A DNA stretch of 21,741 nucleotides from JAWLGW01 sp964569055 (GCA_964569055.1 CAZMSZ010000095.1:1-21741), one strand, 5' to 3'. Counted from the first letter of the stretch, positions 1-7,714 are shown. Notes: a model not told the origin generated them from the letters alone. Numbers and translations: made by a program.

Positions 1-57
1 TAGTGGGTGTTCAGCTGGTCGCAGACCACGTGAATCTGCGGAGCGTTTGGGACCGCG
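1..57 (-). pseudogene. IS630-family transposase fragment, cut by window edge
   Basis: On the minus strand the frame whose codons begin at position 5, 8, 11 and so on reads S-A-V-P-N-A-P followed by Q-I-H-V-V-C-D-Q-L-N-T-H. The core resembles the segment around the second catalytic aspartate of IS630/Tc1-type DDE transposases (recalled pattern: hydrophobic-x-CDQLNTH or LDNxxTH). Upstream of about position 57 the same frame turns into Pro/Arg-rich sequence with no transposase character. The element therefore looks truncated there, with any remaining C-terminal part beyond the window. Only about 19 codons support the call. Confidence 0.45.
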
Positions 58-424
58 GAAGGGGCGAGCCCACGGGATCGCGGGCGGCGCAGCGGGAGCT
101 CGCGAGGCGACGGCACCCATGCGCCGCGGTCACACACATCCGCGATGCCAAACGCTTCAGGCGCCGCGAGCGCGGAGGCGAGCGGCCCTCGCAGGCGCGA
201 GAGCCGCCGTCGGATGCCAGCCTGGCCGGTCAGGGCGCCTGCGGACACCGATCTGGCAGCCTCGCTATTCCAAGCGACTTGCGCGGAGGTGTACTAGGGT
301 TCGGTGCCGTGGCGTCTCGGCGGGGCAGCCTCTCGAAAGGGATCCGAACAGGAGCGACCTCGGCCGGGCCCGAGTTGCGCCGGGCGCACGCCTTGCTCTG
401 GCCCGAGGCGGCGGGAGGTGCGGC
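58..424. other. Intergenic stretch without recognisable gene
   Basis: Several frames are open here because stops are rare at this G+C content, and one is continuous with the downstream glycosidase. The translated sequence is Arg/Ala/Gly-rich and low in complexity, with no domain seen. I saw no clear promoter boxes. A GGGAGG element at 413-418 belongs to the downstream gene as its ribosome binding site. Confidence 0.5.
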
Positions 425-1528
425 GTGGCGTGGAGGATCGGGTCGAGGCTGGCGCTGCTCACGGGCCTGCTGCTGCTCGCGGCGGGGCCCGCGCAAGGGC
501 GCGACCTCGTGGTCGGCTACAACCAGGCCTGGCTGGAGGGGGCCTACGGCCACGACCTGACCGACCGGTTCGACGCGGCGGCCTGGCGGCGGATCCTCAC
601 GCGCACCCGCGAAGGCGGCGGGTGCGCGGTGCGGGTGTGGCTGCTCGAGGGGAGCGCCAAGGAGGGCGTCCGCTGGCGCGGCCACGAGCCGCTCGGGCTG
701 GAGCCCGCCTTCCTCGCCAACCTGCGGACGCTGGTCGACCTCGCCCACGAGGAGCGGGTGCGGCTCTACTGGACGCTGCTCAGCGCCAACTGGCCGGCGC
801 ACTGGCCCAAGGGCACGCTCGAGTCCGAGCGGCAATACAACGTGTTCAACGACAAGTACGGCCACGGGACGCTGTTCCGCGAGCGCGTCCTCGGGCCGAT
901 CCTGGACGTGATCGCCGAGCGACCGCGCGCCACGTTCGCGCTCGACCTCATGAACGAGGTTCAGGGGAGCGTGCGCACCTGGTTCTGGAGCGACGGCTGG
1001 GCGGGCGCGCGCCGGTTCATGCGCACCACCGCGGCGTTCGCGCACCGGCGCTGCCCGTGGCTGAAGGTGACCGTCAGCAGCGGGCACCACACCGCCGCGG
1101 ACGACGTCCTCGCCGGCCGCTTCGACGGGCTCGGCCTCGACTTCTACGACGTGCACGTCTACACGGACGACGGCCGGATCCCGCAGGGGGCCGCGCTCGC
1201 TCGCCACGCGCGACGTCAGGGGGCGCCGATCGTGGTGGGCGAGTTCGGCCAGGCGAGCGAGCAGGTCGACGACGCGCTGCAGGCGCGCGTCACGCGCGGG
1301 ATCCTGGCCGACGCGCGCCGCCTGGGGTTCACGGCCGCCTTCGCCTGGCGCCTCGAAGACCGCCAGGAGGGCGGCCGCCGGTTCAGCTTCTACGACGGCG
1401 ACCGCGCCCCCCCGGCCCTCGACGTGATGCGCGCCTACGGCGACCCGCAGCCGCCGCCCTGGGCCACCATGCAGGGACTCAGGGCGCGCGGCGCGGGGCG
1501 CGGCCTGGTGGGCGGGCTGGAGCGCTGA
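425..1528 (+). CDS. Secreted glycoside hydrolase, GH5/cellulase-like (clan GH-A)
   Basis: 367 aa. The GTG at 425 was chosen because GGGAGG sits 6 bases upstream and because it starts a clean signal peptide: basic residues near the N-terminus, a hydrophobic run at about 9-20 and a likely cut after AQG (residue 25). An (alpha/beta)8 glycosidase of clan GH-A is suggested by the MNEVQG motif, whose Glu178 would be the acid/base, and by VVGEFGQ, whose Glu273 would be the nucleophile. Between them lies the usual His/Tyr strand (DVHVYTD, 242-248). Family knowledge points to endo-beta-glucanase or mannanase-type retaining hydrolysis; the substrate cannot be read from the sequence. The gene ends 3 bases before the end of the convergent permease gene. 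The frame is open far upstream, but that extension has no signal sequence or domain and is judged non-coding. Confidence 0.8.
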   Translation: MAWRIGSRLALLTGLLLLAAGPAQGRDLVVGYNQAWLEGAYGHDLTDRFDAAAWRRILTRTREGGGCAVRVWLLEGSAKEGVRWRGHEPLGLEPAFLANLRTLVDLAHEERVRLYWTLLSANWPAHWPKGTLESERQYNVFNDKYGHGTLFRERVLGPILDVIAERPRATFALDLMNEVQGSVRTWFWSDGWAGARRFMRTTAAFAHRRCPWLKVTVSSGHHTAADDVLAGRFDGLGLDFYDVHVYTDDGRIPQGAALARHARRQGAPIVVGEFGQASEQVDDALQARVTRGILADARRLGFTAAFAWRLEDRQEGGRRFSFYDGDRAPPALDVMRAYGDPQPPPWATMQGLRARGAGRGLVGGLER

Positions 1529-1531
1529 GGC

Positions 1532-3403
1532 TCAGAAGGACCAGGGCGCGAGCGGCCCCGACTCGTCCTCGGGGAGGGGATCCCACGCGCGCAGCCCGCG
1601 CCGGCCATCGAGCACCAGCATGCCGGGGCTCCAGGGGGCCGCGGCCGCGCTGGATACGGGAGCCTCGAGGTCGCTGACGTCATACCAGCGCTCGCGGGTC
1701 AGCACGCCGCGCCCGCTCGGGGTGACCCCGAGCACCTCCACCCGACCGAGCTCATCGCCGTCTTCCTGGCCGAGCCGAACGGCCCGACCGGTCGGGAGGT
1801 CGACGACCCACAGCGTCAGCGCGAGCGGGCGCGAGGTCCGCACCGCGAGCGTGGCCCGCTCGCCGCCCCAGTGGACGGTCACCAGCAGCTCGGACCTGTC
1901 GTCCGCCGCGGGCAGCTCGATCGGCAGCCGCGCGAGGGCGCCGCCCGCCTCCAGGTCGCTCAGGCACAGCGCCGGCGCCCCCGCCGGATCGGGCGCCAGC
2001 GCCAGCAACCACCGGCCGGTCGGGTCGAGCGTCAGGTCGCCCCGATCGAGGCCGGGCGCGGCGGCGCGCAACGGCTCGAGGAGCGCGCGGTCGAGCCCCT
2101 GGGGCCCGACGGCGGCCAGCGTCCCATCGGGGCCGGCGAGCAGCGCGCGCCGCGCGCCCACCGCCTGGAGGCTCCAGCCCTGCGGCCACTCGCACCGGGC
2201 GCCGTCCGCGAGCCGGACCAGGCGCGCGTCGCAGACCAGCCACGGGTCGCGGCCCTCCCACACCAGCGGCCAGCGCATCCAGCGCTCGTCCAGGTCCGGG
2301 TCCTCGAGGCGCAACGCGTCGCGCTTCCAGGGCGGCCGCCGGGGCGACGTGAGCTCGGGCGGGACCGTCCACCGCTCGACCCCCTCGCCCGTCGCCGCGT
2401 CGAACGCGGTGCAGATCCTCTGCGGCCGGCGCTGCCCGTTCGAGAGCGCCAGCAGCCAGGCGCCGTCGGGCGAGAAGCCCAGCGGGCGCTGGCCCGCGGG
2501 GAGCGTCCAGCTCGGGTCGAGGTCGGCGAGCGCGAACACCACGCTCCCCGCCTCGCGCCCCTCGAACCACGTGCTCCACTGCGTGCGCGGGTGCTCGGTC
2601 ACCGGCAGGCAGGCGTAGCTCCCGTCGGGCGCCAGCAGGCCCTGCCCCGCCACGAACCGCTGCCACGGCCCGAGGGCCTGGCGGGCGTAGCCGACCCCCG
2701 CCAACAGCACCAACAGCGCCGGGCCGGCGGCCAGCACCAGCGCGACCGTGCGCCGCGCCGGCTGGAGGTCGCGCTCGGCGCCGCGGCGGGCGTAGGCGAC
2801 CGGACCCGCAATCGCCAGCGCCAGCGCGCCCGCCGCCGCGGCCGCGATCCCGTACGGTTCGGGGGCGTGCAGCGCGTCGAGCGCCGCCAGCGCGAGCCCG
2901 AGCGGGAGCAGCATGGCGGGCGCGACCAAGAAGGCGGTCAGCGTCGAGCGGACGGTGATCGAGGCCGTGAGCGCCGCGGCGAACGCGACCGCGCCGCTGA
3001 CCAGCAGCGCCAGCAGCCCTGCCAGGGCGTCGTCGAGCGGGCCGAGGTTCGCGTCGCGCTCCGCGAAGAGCAGCGCGCCGGCGAAGAACGGCAGCAGCAC
3101 CGTGAGCGCCCACATCGCGACCGCGACGCCCGCGCGCAGCGCGAGCAGACGCCCCGCCGAGAGCGGCTGGACCAGCAGGAACGCGTCGGCGCCCGTCTCC
3201 CGCTCGGCGGCCACCAGCATGCTGCCGAGGAGCCAGGGGGTCGCGAACCCGAGCAGCCCCAGCACGACCGAGGGCGGGACCTTGTCTCCGTTCTGGAACA
3301 GGGCCATGACCTCGTTGAGGCCGAGCAACACCACGGCCAGGCCGAGCATGCCGGCCGCCGCCACCGCCTGGCGGCGGACCTCACGCCACAGGAGCAGGTT
3401 CAC
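1532..3403 (-). CDS. ABC-2 type permease with C-terminal beta-propeller-like domain (distal)
   Basis: 623 aa from GTG 3403, preceded by GGGAGGT and overlapping the previous stop by 4 bases (GTGA). After a basic cytoplasmic-looking start come about seven hydrophobic segments (roughly 14-34, 46-66, 91-112, 127-149, 152-176, 184-206, 219-238), the size of an ABC-2 membrane domain. Residues 250-623 are soluble and Trp-rich with recurring turn motifs SPDGAW (311), DPTGRW (460) and TPSGRG (561), as in WD40/PD40-type propellers. An odd number of segments would place the propeller outside the cytoplasm; that topology is inferred. It has the same architecture as the adjacent gene, so the two probably form the two membrane halves of one transporter driven by the ATPase upstream. 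The substrate is unknown. Ordinary ABC-2 permeases of this kind lack such a tail. Confidence 0.8.
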   Translation of the reverse strand: MNLLLWREVRRQAVAAAGMLGLAVVLLGLNEVMALFQNGDKVPPSVVLGLLGFATPWLLGSMLVAAERETGADAFLLVQPLSAGRLLALRAGVAVAMWALTVLLPFFAGALLFAERDANLGPLDDALAGLLALLVSGAVAFAAALTASITVRSTLTAFLVAPAMLLPLGLALAALDALHAPEPYGIAAAAAGALALAIAGPVAYARRGAERDLQPARRTVALVLAAGPALLVLLAGVGYARQALGPWQRFVAGQGLLAPDGSYACLPVTEHPRTQWSTWFEGREAGSVVFALADLDPSWTLPAGQRPLGFSPDGAWLLALSNGQRRPQRICTAFDAATGEGVERWTVPPELTSPRRPPWKRDALRLEDPDLDERWMRWPLVWEGRDPWLVCDARLVRLADGARCEWPQGWSLQAVGARRALLAGPDGTLAAVGPQGLDRALLEPLRAAAPGLDRGDLTLDPTGRWLLALAPDPAGAPALCLSDLEAGGALARLPIELPAADDRSELLVTVHWGGERATLAVRTSRPLALTLWVVDLPTGRAVRLGQEDGDELGRVEVLGVTPSGRGVLTRERWYDVSDLEAPVSSAAAAPWSPGMLVLDGRRGLRAWDPLPEDESGPLAPWSF

Positions 3404-5235
3404 CGCGCACCTCCCTCGCCCAGCAGCGGCCGCCAGGCGGCGCCACGCCCGACCTCGAGCCGACCGTTCGCGCCGCGCCGCAGCGCGCGCCCGTCCTCCA
3501 GCCACGCGACCAGCCAGCCGTCGCCCATGGCGCGAGCGTCGGGTTCGTCGCCCACGCGCCCGCTCGCGGGGTCGATCCGCAGCCCCGACGGCAGCGTCGC
3601 CCACGCTCCACCCGGTCCCCAGCCGGGCGGGACGAACGACGAGGGGCGGCTCACGACGAGCTCGCGCCAGCTCCCGGCCGCGAGGTCGACGACGAGCAGG
3701 TCGCGGCCGCTCCGCTCGACGACCAGCCAGCGCTCGCTCGGGTCGAAGCCCCACACGAACGGCCCCAGCAGCGCCTGACGCACGACCGCCCCCTGGGGGA
3801 GGCGCCAGGCGCCTTCGGCTGGCGCCGCCTCGGACCGCGCCGGGAGCGTGATCCGGCGTCCGTCGCGCAGGTCGAACGCGGTCAGGCCCGCGTTGCTGCG
3901 AGCGAGCACCCAGCGCCCGCTCGGCGACAGCGCGAACAGGCGGTGATCCCGCTCGCCGCTCGGCCAGGGCGCGAGCAGCTCGGCCTCGAGCCGCGGCCCC
4001 TTGGGCTGGCGGCCGGCGGCCTCCCAGTCGGCCAGGGGCGGGAGCGCGCCGAGCCCGGGCTCGCCGGCCACGATCACGCGCCCGGCGCGATCCACCCCGA
4101 CGAGCGCGGCCCTCGCGGGGAGCGTGGCCCCCCACACCTCCCCGCTCACGGGGTCGCACATCTGCAGGTCCCCCTCGCGCGCCCCCCGGGCCACGATCAG
4201 CGGGCCCGCCGAGCGCCACGTGACGTGCCAAGCCGTGCCCTGTGCGCCCCACACGCCGCGGCCGGGCAGCGACGTGACCCGGCGCTCGGCGAGGTCGACC
4301 AGCCAGCCGTCCACGCCCGAGCTCCACACGAGCAGCCGGTCGCCCCCCGGCTCGAGGGCGGCCGCGTCGGCGTCGCGCATGGGGAGCACCCAGGGCTCGC
4401 CCCCGCGGGCGGGCACCGCGCACATTCGCCGCTCGCGGCCGGTCCAGGCCTCGCCGACCAGCGGGACCACCACCCAACGCTCGCCGACCTCCGCGTAGGG
4501 CTGGACCTCGAGCGAGGGGATCACCGCCTCGACCGAGCGGGCGTGGGCGCCCACCGTCAGCGTCACGCTCAGCGCCAGCGCGGCCGCGAACGTGCCCAGG
4601 CCGAGCAGGGCCGGTCGCGCGGAAGCCCGGTGACGGTCGCCCCAGGCGAGCGCCACGAAGCTGGCGCCGAGCGCGGCGAGGCCGACGCCGCCCAGGATCC
4701 GCTCGAACACGTGCACCGTCTTGGGGCCGGCGGGGAAGATCGCGAGGCCCACGACCGGGAGCACCGCCGCCACGATCACCGCCGCGACCAGGAGCGCCGG
4801 GGTCAACAGCAGGGCCGGCAGGGTGCGGTGCACGACGGACGAGGCCAGCGCCCCCAGCCCGAACCCGAGCGGCACGTAGGCCATGAAGTCGGGGGCGGCC
4901 GGCGGCACGCCGAGGAGCCACCAGGTCGCCGCGATCGCGAGCGTGCCCGCCGCCAGCCAGCAGGACGCCGCGAGCAGCCGCAGCCCCAGCAAGCGGCTTG
5001 GAGCGAGCGGCTGACGGGCCAGGAAGGCGGTGGCTCCGCTGGAGGTGTCGGGTGCCACCAGCGCCACCCCGAGCAAGGCCGACACGCCGAGCGCGACCTG
5101 GACGGGCAACGAGCGGTGCGGGAGGTAGGGCGCGCTCGCGAACACCTGGTAGAGCAGCAGGGCGAGGCCGAGGGCGGGGCCGCCCGCCCCGTACGGTGCC
5201 AGCCGGCGCAGCTCGCGCAAGAAGAGGTGCTTCAC
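3400..5235 (-). CDS. ABC-2 type permease with C-terminal beta-propeller-like domain (proximal)
   Basis: 611 aa from GTG 5235, overlapping the ATPase stop by 4 bases (GTGA). The N-terminus reads like its neighbour's (short hydrophobic start, then RELRR). About seven membrane segments follow (near 17-34, 44-61, 82-107, 118-134, 138-163, 178-197, 208-229). From about 245 the chain is soluble, with repeated propeller-like turns SPSGRW (437), DPSERW (498) and GPGGAW (540) and many strands ending in D-L or D-P. The two permeases are similar in layout but clearly diverged in sequence, so this is an old duplication or a conserved heterodimer. Membrane domain plus propeller is inferred by eye; a quinoprotein-like or PQQ-type propeller is possible instead of WD40. 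Confidence 0.8.
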   Translation of the reverse strand: MKHLFLRELRRLAPYGAGGPALGLALLLYQVFASAPYLPHRSLPVQVALGVSALLGVALVAPDTSSGATAFLARQPLAPSRLLGLRLLAASCWLAAGTLAIAATWWLLGVPPAAPDFMAYVPLGFGLGALASSVVHRTLPALLLTPALLVAAVIVAAVLPVVGLAIFPAGPKTVHVFERILGGVGLAALGASFVALAWGDRHRASARPALLGLGTFAAALALSVTLTVGAHARSVEAVIPSLEVQPYAEVGERWVVVPLVGEAWTGRERRMCAVPARGGEPWVLPMRDADAAALEPGGDRLLVWSSGVDGWLVDLAERRVTSLPGRGVWGAQGTAWHVTWRSAGPLIVARGAREGDLQMCDPVSGEVWGATLPARAALVGVDRAGRVIVAGEPGLGALPPLADWEAAGRQPKGPRLEAELLAPWPSGERDHRLFALSPSGRWVLARSNAGLTAFDLRDGRRITLPARSEAAPAEGAWRLPQGAVVRQALLGPFVWGFDPSERWLVVERSGRDLLVVDLAAGSWRELVVSRPSSFVPPGWGPGGAWATLPSGLRIDPASGRVGDEPDARAMGDGWLVAWLEDGRALRRGANGRLEVGRGAAWRPLLGEGGAR

Positions 5236-6215
5236 GCCACCTCCTCGCCCGCGGGCGCGGTCAAGCAGGTGAAGGCGTCCTTGAGCGTGGCGGTCTGCCG
5301 GTCGAGGTCGGCCACTGGCAGCACCTCGTACAGCGCCGCCTCCACGTGCTCGGCGGGGCCGGCCGCCACGATCGTCAGGGCCCGCGGGTCGCGCTCGAGC
5401 ACGACGGTGTCGCGCGGGAGGGGGAGCGGCGCGGCGGGCGGGAGCACCCCCTCCAGCCGGACGAGGTAGCGGCTGCACAGCCGACGCATGTCCTCCAGCT
5501 CGCCGATCAGCGGCGCGCGCCCTTCGCGCAGGACCACGGCCCGGTCGCAGATCCGCGCCACGTCCTCGATCTGGTGGGTCGAGAGCAGCACCGCGCGCTC
5601 CTCGCTCGCGGCGAACTCGGCGATCGCCTCGAGGAAGTCGTCGCGCACCACCACGTCGAGCCCGCTCGTCGGCTCGTCGAGCACCAGGAGCTGCGGCTGG
5701 GCCACGAGCGCCAGCGCGAGCAGCAGGCGCGCCCGCTGCCCCTTGGAGAGCGTGGCGCAGCGCGCGTCCTTGGCGAGGCGGTAGCGGGCGCGCAGCGCCT
5801 CGAACGCGTGGAGGTCGAAGCGCGGACCGTGCAGGTCGGCCACGATCCGGGCCAGGCCCCACACGGTCTGGTCCTCGAGCAGCTCGCGCCGCTCGGAGAC
5901 GTAGCCGACCTCCTGGAACATGCGCGTCCGCTGCCGGCGCGGATCGAGACCGAGCACCGAGACCGCGCCCTCGCTCACCGGGAGCAGCCCGAGCAGGAGC
6001 TGGATCGTGGTCGACTTGCCCACGCCGTTGCGGCCGAGCAGCGCGGTCACCGAGCCGCGCGGCACCTCGAACGAGAGGTCGCGCACGACCCAGCGCTTGC
6101 CGAACCGCCGGCCCAGGCCGCGCGCCACGAGCGCGGCGTCCTCTCGCGGCGGGCTCGGGTCGGGCGGCACGGGGGCTCTGGGCTCCTTCACGGGCTTCTC
6201 GACGGTACCACTCAC
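5232..6215 (-). CDS. ABC transporter ATP-binding protein
   Basis: 327 aa from GTG 6215, which has GAGGTGA a few bases upstream. An in-frame GTG at 6236 would add seven residues and overlap the repressor stop as GTGA, so it is a real alternative. Residues 1-27 are a Pro/Glu-rich lead. The nucleotide-binding domain shows Walker A GRNGVGKST (61-69), signature LSKGQ (156-160, Lys instead of the usual Gly), Walker B LLVLDEP (176-182), D-loop SGLD (184-187) and the switch His214 in STHQ. The region after Walker A (GYVSERREL) resembles the YtrB/CcmA-like exporters that accompany GntR regulators. The C-terminal 90 residues are an extra domain typical of this ABC-2 group. It energises the two permeases encoded just downstream. 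Confidence 0.92.
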   Translation of the reverse strand: MSGTVEKPVKEPRAPVPPDPSPPREDAALVARGLGRRFGKRWVVRDLSFEVPRGSVTALLGRNGVGKSTTIQLLLGLLPVSEGAVSVLGLDPRRQRTRMFQEVGYVSERRELLEDQTVWGLARIVADLHGPRFDLHAFEALRARYRLAKDARCATLSKGQRARLLLALALVAQPQLLVLDEPTSGLDVVVRDDFLEAIAEFAASEERAVLLSTHQIEDVARICDRAVVLREGRAPLIGELEDMRRLCSRYLVRLEGVLPPAAPLPLPRDTVVLERDPRALTIVAAGPAEHVEAALYEVLPVADLDRQTATLKDAFTCLTAPAGEEVA

Positions 6216-6232
6216 TTCGTCACCTCGCTCGT

Positions 6233-6865
6233 TCACTCGGGCTGCTGCTTGCGGAGGACCCCCGCCGCCCAGCGGGGTCCGCGCGGCGCCGCCTCGACCT
6301 CGAACCCGCGGCTGCGCGCGGCGCGGCGCAGGGCCTCGGTCAACACCTCGACGATGTCCGCCGGCGCGAGGCCCGCGTCGAGCGCCTCGCCCACCGCGCG
6401 CTCGAACCGCGCGAGGACCACCGCCTGCCGCCGCTCGGTCGCGACGTCGAGCGCGTCCTCGTGCACGAACACCCCGGTCCCGCGCCGCGACACGAGCACG
6501 CCGTCGCGCTCGAGGTCGCGGTAGGCCTTGGAGACGGTGTTGGGGTTGACCCGCAGCCGGCTCGCCACCTCGCGCACGGTGGGTAGCTTGTCCCCTGGCC
6601 GATAGACCCCGCGCGCGATCGCGTACAGCACGCGGAACGTGATCTGCTCGCCGATCGGCACCGGGTCGTCGGGGTCGATCGTCCAGTCGTCCATGAGGTC
6701 GTCCTCCAGCGCGCCCGCGCACCCGAACACCGCGCACCGCCCGTGCAGCCCGAAGCACTCGAGGTGGTGGCGAACCCCGCAGCGCGCGCAGCGCCGCACC
6801 GCCCCCGCCTCGAACCCGTCGCGGCAGAACGGACAGCGCAGCGCGACCGTGGCGGGGTGAAACAT
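6233..6865 (-). CDS. GntR/YtrA-family repressor with N-terminal RING-like zinc domain
   Basis: 210 aa from ATG 6865. Residues 11-49 hold a Cys/His cluster: CPFC (11-14), CARC (26-29), HHLEC (33-37), then Cys44 and Cys49, the spacing of a cross-braced RING/PHD-like two-zinc fold. Residues about 64-135 are a GntR winged helix: PIGEQITFRVLYAIARG, PGDKLPTVREVA, RLRVNPNTVSKAYRDLE and the wing RRGTGVFV. The short helical C-terminus (about 75 aa) without a large ligand domain is the YtrA subfamily layout. YtrA regulators usually repress an adjacent ABC operon and their own gene, and this gene heads exactly such an operon. Usual YtrA proteins are about 120-130 aa and start at the helix-turn-helix, so the zinc module is an addition. 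It might sense metal, redox state or a protein partner; the sequence does not say which. Confidence 0.88.
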   Translation of the reverse strand: MFHPATVALRCPFCRDGFEAGAVRRCARCGVRHHLECFGLHGRCAVFGCAGALEDDLMDDWTIDPDDPVPIGEQITFRVLYAIARGVYRPGDKLPTVREVASRLRVNPNTVSKAYRDLERDGVLVSRRGTGVFVHEDALDVATERRQAVVLARFERAVGEALDAGLAPADIVEVLTEALRRAARSRGFEVEAAPRGPRWAAGVLRKQQPE

Positions 6866-6871
6866 GGCCCT

Positions 6872-6900
6872 GGTGTACTAGTCGACTAGTTCACTGTCAA
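6872..6900 (-). promoter_or_regulatory. Promoter of the GntR/ABC operon, probably leaderless
   Basis: Read on the minus strand, a perfect TTGACA (6900-6895) is followed by a 17-base spacer and TACACC (6877-6872), a weak -10. Transcription would start within about a base or two of the ATG at 6865. There is no purine-rich ribosome binding site before this ATG, which fits a leaderless message. No other promoter-like sequence was seen inside the operon. Confidence 0.6.
6873..6894. promoter_or_regulatory. 22-bp palindromic operator in the promoter spacer
   Basis: On the minus strand the half-sites are GTGAACTAGTC and GACTAGTACAC, a perfect inverted repeat except for one pair; the inner 14 bases (6877-6890) are exact. 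It is A+T-rich compared with its surroundings and fills the space between the -35 and -10, where a bound dimer would block RNA polymerase. GTGTA...TACAC-type inverted repeats are typical of YtrA regulators (family knowledge). The adjacent GntR protein is the obvious ligand. Confidence 0.7.
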
Positions 6901-6952
6901 AGACATTCTGCAAGTGCGGTGATGCGAGGGCGTTGCGGCGCGGCGCGGCCAT

Positions 6953-7128
6953 GACCGCCAAGGAAGAGCTGTCGCCGACGAGGGCAGCTCCCTCGTGCAG
7001 GAAGAAGAAGAAGGACCGCCAAGAGCGCCAAGACCGCCAAGGAAGAGCTGTCGCCGACGAGGGCAGCTCCCTCGCACAGGAAGAAGAAGAAGAAGAAGAA
7101 GAAGAAGAAGAACCGCCAAGAGCGCCAA
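6953..7128 (+). repeat. Repeat island, left arm, unit A (two copies)
   Basis: Two direct copies start at 6953 and 7032 with GACCGCCAAGGAAGAGCTG. They differ mainly by the length of a GAA run, giving lengths of 79 and 97 bases. Each holds the hairpin ACGAGGG-CAGCT-CCCTCGT (7-bp stem in copy 1) and ends in CCGCCAAGAGCGCCAA, a string of CGCCAA submotifs. No start, ribosome site or codon bias supports translation. Confidence 0.85.
7080..7112 (+). repeat. (GAA)11 microsatellite
   Basis: Eleven uninterrupted GAA triplets lie inside the second unit A. The first unit has only four (7001-7012). The length difference between neighbouring copies is a sign of slippage, either in the cell or during sequencing and assembly. 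Confidence 0.95.
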
Positions 7129-7690
7129 GACCGCCAAGGAAGAGCTGTCGCCCGTGGCCTCGGCTCCTCGCGCGCAGCGAAAGACCGCCAAGANNNNNNN
7201 NNNNNNNNNNNNNNNNNNNNNNNNNNNNNNNNNNNNNNNNNNNNNNNNNNNNNNNNNNNNNNNNNNNNNNNNNNNNNNNNNNNNNNNNNNNNNGAAGAGC
7301 TGTCGCCCGTGGCCTCGGCTCCTCGCGCGCAGCGAAAGACCGCCAAGAAGAGCTGTCGCCCGTGGCCTCGGCTCCTCGCGCGCAGCGAAAGACCGCCAAG
7401 ACGAGCTGTCGCCCGTGGCCTCGGCTCCTCGCGCGCAGCGAAAGACCGCCAAGACGAGCTGTCGCCCGCGACCTCGGCTCCTCGCGCACAGCGAAAGACC
7501 GCAAGGAAGAGCTGTCGCCCGCGACCTCGGCTCCTCGCGCGCAGCGAAAGACCGCAAGGGAGAGCTGTCGCCCGCGACCTCGGCTCCTCGCGCACAGCGA
7601 AAGACCGCGGAGGAGCTGTCGCCCGCGACCTCGGCTCCTCGCGCGCAGCGAAAGACCGCCACCCCAGAGCTGTCGCCCGCAACCTCGTCA
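7129..7690 (+). repeat. Repeat island, left arm, unit B (53-bp tandem array)
   Basis: One copy before the N run and eight after it. The GAAGAGCTGTCG anchors lie at 7294, 7347, 7400, 7453, 7506 and 7559 (exact 53-base period), then equivalents 51 and 54 bases further on. Each unit runs GAGCTGTCGCCCG, CCTCGGCTCCTCGCGC, AGCGAAAGACCGCCAA. Copies 1-3 have GTGGCC and copies 4-8 GCGACC at one site, so there is a gradient of variants along the array. The array ends in a partial copy with CTCGTCAGCTCC. No spacers are present, so it is not CRISPR. Confidence 0.9.
7194..7293. other. Assembly gap (100 N)
   Basis: Exactly 100 consecutive N, the conventional length for a gap of unknown size, inside the unit B array. 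The true copy number of the repeat is therefore unknown, and the left arm may be much longer than shown. Confidence 0.99.
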
Positions 7691-7714
7691 GCTCCGTCGC
7701 CCGAAGACGTCGCG

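Noticed and set aside
47..424. N-terminal extension of the GH5-like glycosidase
   Set aside because: The extension is Arg-rich without domain features and would bury the clear signal peptide that begins at 425 behind a good ribosome site.
7294..7690. CRISPR array
   Set aside because: Copies are joined head to tail with no unique spacers, and no cas gene is present.
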